Part shown: in pieces, positions 6,393 to 12,126 of the stretch
Layout: every line of letters starts with the position of its first letter
Position numbering within the stretch: position 1 is the stretch's first letter
Assembly: GCA_012965075.1 (NCBI GenBank)
Contig: DTSY01000040.1
Coordinates: forward strand, 1 to 12,126
From: Gammaproteobacteria bacterium
Lineage (GTDB): Bacteria; Pseudomonadota; Gammaproteobacteria; Magnimaribacterales; Magnimaribacteraceae
Length of the DNA stretch: 12,126 nt
Direction: 5' to 3'
Made by a program: the position numbers and the translations under genes
Notes under the pieces: model-generated
Told to the model about the DNA's origin: nothing
Seen by the model: the letters and a program-made list of their open reading frames with translations, nothing else
Database searches by the model: none

Positions 6393-6611
6393 GTGGAAAA
6401 GTTAGATCTCCATGGAGTTAGACACCATGAGGTTGACTTAATGGTAGAAAACTTTATTTTTCTCAATCAACATGATATTCCACTAACAATAATTTGTGGG
6501 AGTAGTTCAAAGATGGTAGAACTTGTTAAAGTCGTTTTAGATAGAGCAGGATCTAACTATCTTGAAGGCAAAGGCTTTGATTTTGGAAGAATAACAGTAT
6601 TAAAACTCTAA
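6393..6611 (+). CDS. Stand-alone mini-Smr (small MutS-related) domain protein, GTG start
   Basis: This 72-residue protein starts LDLHG (residues 4-8), the DLHG motif that opens the Smr domain. A helix follows (VRHHEVDLMVENFIFLNQ), then the strand PLTIICGSSSKM, a helix, and a final strand in GFDFGRITVLKL. That is the order of an Smr fold. Full Smr domains, found in MutS2 and YdaL/SmrB-type proteins, are RNA/DNA nucleases of about 80-90 residues with an H/T-G-x-G motif; here that position reads CGSSSK, so the loop has diverged. Short DLHG...CG(N/S)S proteins of this type also occur, as I recall, in marine phages. The GTG start is 5 bases after the deacylase stop, has no Shine-Dalgarno, and probably depends on coupling. 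No link to the neighbouring catabolic genes is evident. Nuclease activity is unproven. Confidence 0.75.
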   Translation: MEKLDLHGVRHHEVDLMVENFIFLNQHDIPLTIICGSSSKMVELVKVVLDRAGSNYLEGKGFDFGRITVLKL

Positions 6612-6618
6612 TCTAGAA

Positions 6619-7407
6619 ATGCAAATTAAAAAGACCACACCTTTGGGAGCAGAAGTAAGTGACATAGATTTATCAAATGTTTTAACGGAATCAGACCATA
6701 ATTTAATTAAAGAAGCTTTTCTAGATAACCTGGTCTTAATTTTTAAGAACCAGAAATTGACACCTCAGAATCTTTTGATGGCAGCTAGCGTTTGGGGATC
6801 ACCCCAACAACACCCTGTTTTTAAAGGGTTAGAAGAGCATCCGGAAATAATTAAAATAGAAAATTTCGGAGCTAAGTATCATACCAACGCCCATTGGCAC
6901 TCAGACGTCACTTTTGAAAAAGAACCTCCAGACGCGACCATACTTTATGCCATTGATGTTCCTTCTGTCGGAGGAAATACTTTGTTTGCAAATCAATATT
7001 TAGCTTATGATTCTCTTGAAGATCAGTTAAAAGAAAAACTTGAAAACTTAGTTGCCGTTAATACCAATAAGTCTGTTATCTTCCTTGCAGGAGCTGATCC
7101 TTCTCTACAAAAATCAGTTAACCACCCAGTGTTTAGAACTCATCCCGAAACCGGGAAAAAAGCCCTATTTGTAACTCAAGCCTTTGTGGAGAGAATTGAA
7201 GGGTTAACTGATAAAGAAAGTGGAGAAATACTAATCAAACTATACTCTCAAGCAAGTCATGAAAGATTCAGATATGAACACAAGTGGCATAATGGAGATA
7301 TGGTTGTTTGGGACAATAGATGCGTACAGCATTTTGCGGTGCATGATCATGGCGACAAAACAAGAACTTTACATAGAATAACTGTAAGTGGGAGTAAACC
7401 TTATTAA
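6619..7407 (+). CDS. TauD/TfdA-family 2-oxoglutarate/Fe(II) dioxygenase
   Basis: This 262-residue protein matches the TauD/TfdA family in length and layout. It opens with PLGAEVSDIDLSN, the usual first strand. HWHSDVTF gives the iron ligands His94 and Asp96 (HxD). PSVGGNTLFANQYLAYDSL contains Thr121, which binds 2-oxoglutarate in TauD. WDNRCVQHFAVHD gives the distal iron ligand His238, and Arg249, 11 residues later as in TauD, should hold the 2-oxoglutarate carboxylate. All cofactor residues are therefore present. The family hydroxylates substrates such as taurine, alpha-ketoglutarate-dependent herbicides, alkyl sulfates or carnitine precursors, often triggering C-S, C-O or C-N cleavage. The substrate cannot be read from the sequence. 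It begins 7 bases after the mini-Smr gene without a good ribosome site, and its TAA shares one base with the ATG of the next gene. Confidence 0.93.
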   Translation: MQIKKTTPLGAEVSDIDLSNVLTESDHNLIKEAFLDNLVLIFKNQKLTPQNLLMAASVWGSPQQHPVFKGLEEHPEIIKIENFGAKYHTNAHWHSDVTFEKEPPDATILYAIDVPSVGGNTLFANQYLAYDSLEDQLKEKLENLVAVNTNKSVIFLAGADPSLQKSVNHPVFRTHPETGKKALFVTQAFVERIEGLTDKESGEILIKLYSQASHERFRYEHKWHNGDMVVWDNRCVQHFAVHDHGDKTRTLHRITVSGSKPY

Positions 7408-8744
7408 TGAGCCACCTTACTATTAAAAATTGCACAATCGTTAATGAAGGCAAACTTTCTGAAAATGATTTATTAATTAAAAATGGACGTATCGAGAAGA
7501 TTGATACATCTATCGATGTTAAGGGAGATTTTATTGAAGCCGAAGGTTTACATCTATTACCGGGCTTTATTGATGATCAGGTTCACTTTAGGGAGCCGGG
7601 ATTAACAGATAAAGGCAGTATTCGAAGTGAATCTACAGCCGCCGTAGTTGGTGGAACGACTTCTTTTATGGATATGCCCAATGTGGTCCCTCCGACATTA
7701 AATGTGGATCTTTGGAATCAAAAAAATAGAATTGCTGAACAAGGTTCTTTAGCCAACTACTCATTCTATATGGGTTCAAGTAATACCAATATAGAGGAGA
7801 TAAAAAGTATTGATCCCAGCCAAGTATGCGGGTTGAAAGTTTTTATGGGTTCTTCTACCGGGAATCTCCTTGTTGATGACCCAAAAGCTTTAGAGAACAT
7901 CTTTAATTTCTCTCCTGTTTTGATTACCACTCATTGCGAAGACACACCCCTAATAACCGAAAATGAGAAAAAAGCTTATGAGAAGTTTGGCGACAATATA
8001 CCGATAGAACTTCATGAAGAAATACGTTCAAGACAAGCCTGTTTAATTTCAACTAAGAAAGCAATTAATCTTGCAAAACAATTTAACTCGAAATTACATG
8101 TGCTTCATATTTCTACAAAAGACGAAATTGAGCTATTTGATGCTGGACTCATAGAAAATAAAAAAATAACCTCAGAAGTTTGTATCCCCCATTTATTGTT
8201 CTCTTCTTCCGATTACGAAAATCTTGGGTCCTTAATTAAATGTAATCCATCAATTAAAGCTAATTCGGACAAAACAGCCCTTAGGCAAGCTCTAAAAAAA
8301 GGAGTTATAGATTATGTCGCAACTGATCATGCTCCCCATATATTGAGTGAAAAGGAAAAAAATTATTTAAATTCGCCTTCAGGGATGCCTTCAGTACAAC
8401 ATTCATTTCTAGCAGTACTGGAAATGGTACACGATGGAGATCTAGAGATTACAGATGTTCCTAAAATAACTTCGCATAACGTAGCTAAGAGATTCGAAAT
8501 TAAAGATCGAGGTTTTATTAATGAAGGGTTTTGGGCTGACTTAGTCTTAGTAAACATGAATGATTCATATGAAGTAAAAAAAGAAAAAATATTTTATAAA
8601 TGTGGATGGTCACCTTTTGAGAGTTATACTTTTAAATCAAGGATTATAGAAACTATAATTAATGGAGAAAGAGTTTGCAGTCAGGGTAAAATCTTATCAG
8701 ACAAAATTGGACAAAAACTAGAATTTTCAAGGGGATATAAATGA
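7407..8744 (+). CDS. Dihydroorotase-like cyclic amidohydrolase (type I, Gln-for-His variant)
   Basis: This 445-residue protein has the full type I dihydroorotase/allantoinase architecture. GFIDDQVHFREPGLTDKG (53-70) is the strand-1 signature, with Arg62 for the orotate carboxylate. MDMPNVVPPT follows. GLKVFMGSS supplies Lys144 (normally carboxylated). TTHCED gives His176, HVLHIST gives His234, and ATDHAPH gives Asp307. The first metal His of HxH is Gln58 (DDQVHF). I recall the same DDQVH form in annotated dihydroorotases of Bacteroidetes, so activity may be retained. Dihydroorotase closes N-carbamoyl-aspartate to dihydroorotate in pyrimidine synthesis; relatives open hydantoins or allantoin. 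No other pyrimidine gene is nearby. Its neighbours are two oxygenases and an amidase, so a catabolic cyclic-amide or ureide substrate is a real alternative. TAATG overlap upstream, ATGA overlap downstream. GGGAG at 7390-7394 is a somewhat distant ribosome site. Confidence 0.85.
   Translation: MSHLTIKNCTIVNEGKLSENDLLIKNGRIEKIDTSIDVKGDFIEAEGLHLLPGFIDDQVHFREPGLTDKGSIRSESTAAVVGGTTSFMDMPNVVPPTLNVDLWNQKNRIAEQGSLANYSFYMGSSNTNIEEIKSIDPSQVCGLKVFMGSSTGNLLVDDPKALENIFNFSPVLITTHCEDTPLITENEKKAYEKFGDNIPIELHEEIRSRQACLISTKKAINLAKQFNSKLHVLHISTKDEIELFDAGLIENKKITSEVCIPHLLFSSSDYENLGSLIKCNPSIKANSDKTALRQALKKGVIDYVATDHAPHILSEKEKNYLNSPSGMPSVQHSFLAVLEMVHDGDLEITDVPKITSHNVAKRFEIKDRGFINEGFWADLVLVNMNDSYEVKKEKIFYKCGWSPFESYTFKSRIIETIINGERVCSQGKILSDKIGQKLEFSRGYK
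8729..8734 (+). promoter_or_regulatory. Shine-Dalgarno of the amidase gene
   Basis: AAGGGG sits 6 bases before the ATG at 8741 and inside the end of the upstream coding region. It is the strongest ribosome-binding site among the internal genes of this run and fixes the amidase start in the ATGA overlap. Confidence 0.75.
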
Positions 8745-10171
8745 GTTTTAAAGAATATGATGAATACGATGCCATAGGTCTTGCTGAGTTGGTTAAGAAA
8801 AAAGAAGTTTCTGCTGAAGAGTTACTAGACGAAGCTATTCAAAGAACTGAAAAAGTAAATGGCCAGACTAATGCAGTTGTTTTAAAACATTACGATGAAG
8901 CAAAAGCAATGATAGAAAAAGGTTTGCCGGATGGCCCGTTTACTGGAGTACCTTATCTCCTTAAAGATTTACATGTTCTTCTTACCGGGACAAAAACTAC
9001 CTACGGTTCAAAATTCTTTAAAGACTATGTGGCTGATCATAATAGTACTTTGGTAGATAGATACCTTGAAGCTGGTTTAGTCATCTTTGGAAAGACTAAT
9101 AGTCCAGAATTCGGTTTAACAGTGACAACGGAACCTGAGCTCTATGGTCCAACTAGGAATCCTTGGAATTTGGATCATTCTGCAGGAGGATCCAGCGGAG
9201 GTGCAGCTTCAGCGGTGGCTTCAGGAATACTTCCCATGGCAAATGCTAGTGATGGAGGAGGTTCTATCAGAATTCCTGCGTCTTGTTGCGGGCTGGTAGG
9301 ATTGAAACCAACGAGAGCAAGAACTCCTATGGGACCAGATAGGGGTGAAGGATGGGCAGGACAATCAATAAGTCATTGTGTTTCTAAATCTGTAAGAGAT
9401 TCTGCTGCACTTTTGGATGCCACATCTGGATTTGCTCCAGGAGATCCATATGCTCCAACTGAACCTTCAGGAACATTCCTGTCAGCTAATGGAAGGGATC
9501 CAGGAAAACTAAAAATTGCATTACATTTACCCACGGATGCAGTGAAAATAGATGATGATGTTGTTTCTTCAATAAAAAATACTGCTAAATTATGTGAATC
9601 TTTAGGACATCATGTTGAGGAGGCATCACCGCAACCAGATAACGAAGCCCTCTCAGAGGCGATAGGAGTAATTATTTCTGCAAACGTTGCTTTAGCGTTG
9701 CAGCAAAGAGCAGATGTCCTAGGAACTGAAGTCACTCCAGATGTTGTTGAACATATTACTTATAGGATGTATGAAAATGGTAAGGAGTTTTCAGCAGATC
9801 AATATGCAAAAGCTACTTTAATTAATCACCAAGCTGGAAGGGTGTTAGGCAATTTTATGGAAGAATACGATCTAATTCTTAGCCCAGTGCTTGCTAAACC
9901 TCCTGTTAAAATTGGAGAAATTGATATGTCTTCACCTGATATAGCAACTTACATTGAAAGACTTTCTTCCTATTCAAGCTTTACAGGCCTTTATAACCAA
10001 ACTGGCCAACCAAGTATTTCTCTTCCTTTAGGCTTTAGCGATAATGATTTACCGATAGGTTCTATGCTTACTTCAAAATTTGGAAATGATGAGTTATTAA
10101 TCTCCATTGCATCTCAAATAGAAAAAGCAGAGCCTTGGGCTGACAAAAAACCGCCTATCTATTCAAATTAA
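8741..10171 (+). CDS. Amidase-signature family amide hydrolase
   Basis: This 476-residue protein contains the complete Ser-cisSer-Lys triad of the amidase signature family: Lys75 in YLLKDL, cis-Ser151 in AGGSSGG, and nucleophile Ser175 in SDGGGSIRIPA. The 24-residue spacing between the two serines is exactly as in FAAH and malonamidase. The segment SIRIPASCCGLVGLKPTRAR (175-194) and the upstream GPTRNPWNLDHSAGG are classic. GatA of the Glu-tRNA(Gln) amidotransferase has similar length, but no gatB or gatC is adjacent. The DGGGSIRIPAS block and MANAS context look more like stand-alone amidases of the 6-aminohexanoate-cyclic-dimer-hydrolase type. It probably hydrolyses a small carboxamide or lactam in the cytoplasm. 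It overlaps the dihydroorotase-like gene by ATGA and is followed with no gap by the PhyH-like gene, so products of ring opening or oxidation could be its substrate (inference). Confidence 0.9.
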   Translation: MSFKEYDEYDAIGLAELVKKKEVSAEELLDEAIQRTEKVNGQTNAVVLKHYDEAKAMIEKGLPDGPFTGVPYLLKDLHVLLTGTKTTYGSKFFKDYVADHNSTLVDRYLEAGLVIFGKTNSPEFGLTVTTEPELYGPTRNPWNLDHSAGGSSGGAASAVASGILPMANASDGGGSIRIPASCCGLVGLKPTRARTPMGPDRGEGWAGQSISHCVSKSVRDSAALLDATSGFAPGDPYAPTEPSGTFLSANGRDPGKLKIALHLPTDAVKIDDDVVSSIKNTAKLCESLGHHVEEASPQPDNEALSEAIGVIISANVALALQQRADVLGTEVTPDVVEHITYRMYENGKEFSADQYAKATLINHQAGRVLGNFMEEYDLILSPVLAKPPVKIGEIDMSSPDIATYIERLSSYSSFTGLYNQTGQPSISLPLGFSDNDLPIGSMLTSKFGNDELLISIASQIEKAEPWADKKPPIYSN

Positions 10172-10981
10172 GTGAATCCAGAAATTCACCCTGATAATAA
10201 GGATTTTTCTTGGTCTGTTCCCCAGGGACCTTATCAATACTTATCGGAAGAACAAGTAGAGCAGTATGATAAAAAAGGGTTTTTGGTCTTGGAAGATGCA
10301 TTCGATACAGAGTTGATGTCTCAAATTTATGGTCTCATTGATCCTTTTGAAGAAAAAGTAACTGAGGTTCTGAGAGGCTTTGATGGAGGTAAGGTTTTCA
10401 TTTCGAGAGCAGATGAAATAACTTTTTCAACTCACCTTGTTACTCAGTCTGAAGAATTAAAAGAGTTTAGCAAACACAAAGTATTTTCTAGTCTGTGCCT
10501 AGACCTTATTGGAAAAAATGTTCGTTTGTATTGGGATCAGGCCGTTTATAAGAAGCCCGGTACTCAAGATGAATTTCCTTGGCATCAAGATAATGGGTAT
10601 ACCTTTATTGAACCTCAAGCCTATCTGACTTGTTGGTTAGCCTTAAACGATACTGATGAGTCTAATGGATGTCCGTGGGTTGTACCCAAATTACACAGAT
10701 TAGGTACCCTAAAACATGAAACCACGGATCTTGGATTTGAAATTCCACTTAATGATAAAGATGCTATTCCTCTGCCTTTAAAATCTGGAAGTATCGCAGT
10801 CTTTTCTTCTCTTACACCTCATAGGACAGGACCTAATACTTCTAAAGGAATTAGGAAGAGCTATATCTTGCAATATGCTCCCGATGGAGCAAAGAGAAAA
10901 ATTTCTAAATCCCTAAGCGAGCCTGTTAATGATGAATCCAGACAATTCTATGTAGTAAAAGATGGTTTTGTTTTGTCCTAA
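10172..10981 (+). CDS. Phytanoyl-CoA dioxygenase (PhyH)-family 2-oxoglutarate/Fe(II) oxygenase, GTG start
   Basis: This 269-residue protein follows the PhyH pattern. LSEEQVEQYDKKGFLVLED is the N-terminal helix-strand. FPWHQDNGY gives iron ligands His138 and Asp140. LTCWLALNDTDESNGCPWVV is the following strand pair, with the usual snGc/P turn. SSLTPHRTGPN gives the third iron ligand His217, and GIRKSYILQY gives Arg228 for 2-oxoglutarate. All cofactor residues are present. PhyH proteins hydroxylate lipids (phytanoyl-CoA), compatible solutes (ectoine) or many secondary metabolites, so the substrate is open. The GTG at 10172 directly follows the amidase TAA at 10169-10171 with no spacer and no Shine-Dalgarno, which implies translation by re-initiation. 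The stop TAA at 10979-10981 directly abuts the stop of the opposing nitronate-monooxygenase-like gene. This is a second iron oxygenase in the run, from a different branch than the TauD protein. Confidence 0.9.
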   Translation: MNPEIHPDNKDFSWSVPQGPYQYLSEEQVEQYDKKGFLVLEDAFDTELMSQIYGLIDPFEEKVTEVLRGFDGGKVFISRADEITFSTHLVTQSEELKEFSKHKVFSSLCLDLIGKNVRLYWDQAVYKKPGTQDEFPWHQDNGYTFIEPQAYLTCWLALNDTDESNGCPWVVPKLHRLGTLKHETTDLGFEIPLNDKDAIPLPLKSGSIAVFSSLTPHRTGPNTSKGIRKSYILQYAPDGAKRKISKSLSEPVNDESRQFYVVKDGFVLS

Positions 10982-12121
10982 TTACTCTTGGAAATATCCA
11001 TCTAGTCTTTCGTAAGCTTCAATAAAATCCTGCTTAAATTCCATTACCACATCGCTGGCAGAAATACTTTGGTTCATTAGACCAACTCCTTGACCTACCC
11101 AATGAGTAGCAAGATCTTTTGCGCCATCATGGCCTCCTTCAGCAAGCTTGTTAACTTTAGCTAAAGCTGGTTCCGCTACCATTGGCTGTAAAGGCATTGG
11201 GAGAGGGTCTGGAGCTTTATCAGACTCCCATGCGTCAGTCCAAGAGGAGACAAGTTGTCTAGAGTGTTTACCAGTTCTACTTCTTGACCTAACAGTCTGA
11301 CTAGAACTAGCAGCTAACATTTTTTCCTTAACCACAGGATGAATTTCAGACTCAACTGTAGTTAACCAAACAGATCCGCACCAAGCTCCTGATGCTCCCA
11401 TGGTCATAGCTGCTGCCATTTGCTTACCTGTAACGATTCCTCCTGCAGCTAAAATAGGGACATCACCATAAGGCTGAATAGCTTCATACACTTCAGGTAT
11501 TAGAACCATAGTAGGTACACTGCCGCAATGACCTCCTGCTTCAGTCCCTGAAACAACCAATATATCTACATCGGCTTTAACTTGGTTAATAGCGTGTTGA
11601 GCAGTTCCCAAGAGAGCAGCAACTTTAACATTATTATCTTTTCCCATTTGAAGCATCCAATCTGGCGGAACTCCAAGAGCATTAGCAATGAGTTTAATTG
11701 GATGTTGGAAAGCTACATCTAGAAGTGCCTTTGCTCCACCTGACTGAGTGTTAGCTGCAAAACCAGATCCGGCTGTATCAATCGTTCTTAACTCAGGAGA
11801 GGGTATATCATGATTTTCTAAGACATCCGCTCTAAAGTCTGCATATTCTTGGGGGATCATTCCAACAAGTTTTTCTGGGTCAAATTTTTCATCCTTTCCA
11901 ACCATTTTGTTAGGTATTAAGACATCAACTCCATAGGGTTTTCCGTCAATATGTTCGTCGATCCACTTAAGTTCTTGTTCAAGTACGTCAGGAGACATAC
12001 CAACAGCTCCTAAAACACCACAACCACCTGCTTTAGAGACCGCAACTACAACATCTCTGCAATGCGTAAAAGCAACTAAAGGAAATTCTATATCCAGCAT
12101 TTCACATATTCTTGAATTCAT
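10982..12121 (-). CDS. Nitronate monooxygenase (2-nitropropane dioxygenase)-like FMN oxidoreductase
   Basis: This 379-residue TIM-barrel flavoprotein is recognised by SKAGGCGVLGA (29-39), GTEAGGHCG (192-200, with His198 at the catalytic-base position of nitronate monooxygenase), ILAAGGIVTG (223-232) and GASGAWCGS (242-250), the last two forming the FMN phosphate site. Typical enzymes begin ...YPIIQ(A/G)PM; here the corresponding stretch is EFPLVAFTHCRDVVVAVS, and an extra segment (about 43-105, WIDEHIDGKPYGVDVLIPNK) follows. This marks a separate subgroup that I recall from mycobacteria and marine bacteria. Oxidation of alkyl nitronates is therefore uncertain. The ATG lies 5 bases from the window edge, so its ribosome site is unseen and a longer N-terminus cannot be excluded, although the start fits the family. 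It converges on the PhyH-like gene with zero bases between stop codons. Confidence 0.85.
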   Translation of the reverse strand: MNSRICEMLDIEFPLVAFTHCRDVVVAVSKAGGCGVLGAVGMSPDVLEQELKWIDEHIDGKPYGVDVLIPNKMVGKDEKFDPEKLVGMIPQEYADFRADVLENHDIPSPELRTIDTAGSGFAANTQSGGAKALLDVAFQHPIKLIANALGVPPDWMLQMGKDNNVKVAALLGTAQHAINQVKADVDILVVSGTEAGGHCGSVPTMVLIPEVYEAIQPYGDVPILAAGGIVTGKQMAAAMTMGASGAWCGSVWLTTVESEIHPVVKEKMLAASSSQTVRSRSRTGKHSRQLVSSWTDAWESDKAPDPLPMPLQPMVAEPALAKVNKLAEGGHDGAKDLATHWVGQGVGLMNQSISASDVVMEFKQDFIEAYERLDGYFQE

Positions 12122-12126
12122 TTTTT

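Noticed and set aside
7268..7453. Antisense open frame across the TauD/dihydroorotase-like junction.
   Set aside because: The two genes on the plus strand explain the sequence; the antisense product has no recognisable features.
8741..10171. Amidase read as GatA of the Glu-tRNA(Gln) amidotransferase.
   Set aside because: There is no gatC or gatB beside it, and the block around the nucleophile (SDGGGSIRIPASCC) fits stand-alone amidases better. Not fully excluded.
10960..11003. Inverted repeat AGATGG/CCATCT spanning the convergent junction.
   Set aside because: The loop of about 32 bases, six-base arms and lack of a U-tract make a chance match likely.

Overview
This 12.1 kb window is gene-dense, AT-rich (roughly 38-40% GC by eye) bacterial chromosome. 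The tRNA-Gly closely resembles the enterobacterial glyT tRNA and has an encoded CCA. Together with the mix of gene families this suggests a free-living gammaproteobacterium, probably a streamlined marine lineage of SAR86 type. That placement is inference. I see no transposase, integrase, CRISPR array, phage structural gene or large repeat. Only two non-coding gaps exist (about 99 and 119 bases), and both hold promoter-like sequence.

Layout. (1) Positions 2-229: the 3' end of a glyoxalase-fold (lactoylglutathione lyase type) gene. (2) Positions 307-2036: a consensus -10 box, tRNA-Gly(UCC), then three tightly packed genes: a CDGSH iron-sulfur protein starting 8 bases after the tRNA CCA, a Ddn/DUF385-type flavin/deazaflavin oxidoreductase, and an alpha/beta-hydrolase epoxide hydrolase. 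(3) Positions 2039-4558, minus strand: a secreted or periplasmic metzincin-type zinc metalloprotease of about 840 residues with its own promoter. Its stop lies 2 bases from the epoxide hydrolase stop. (4) Positions 4678-10981, plus strand: a six-gene operon-like run encoding an N-acyl-D-amino-acid deacylase-like amidohydrolase, a mini-Smr protein, a TauD-family dioxygenase, a dihydroorotase-like cyclic amidohydrolase, an amidase-signature hydrolase and a phytanoyl-CoA-dioxygenase-like enzyme. Gaps are 7 bases or less, or the genes overlap. (5) Positions 10982-12121, minus strand: a nitronate-monooxygenase-like FMN enzyme whose stop codon directly abuts that of the last operon gene.

How the genes may work together. 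The plus-strand run combines three C-N bond hydrolases (an N-acyl deacylase, a cyclic amide/ureide hydrolase and a serine amidase) with two unrelated-branch 2-oxoglutarate/Fe(II) oxygenases. This looks like a cytoplasmic route for oxidising and hydrolysing an amide-, lactam- or ureide-containing compound. No transporter, regulator or dedicated central enzyme is present to identify the substrate. Several catalytic sites differ from textbook enzymes: Gln replaces the first metal His in the dihydroorotase-like protein, and the deacylase lacks the usual zinc His residues. Product names should therefore be read as fold-level assignments.
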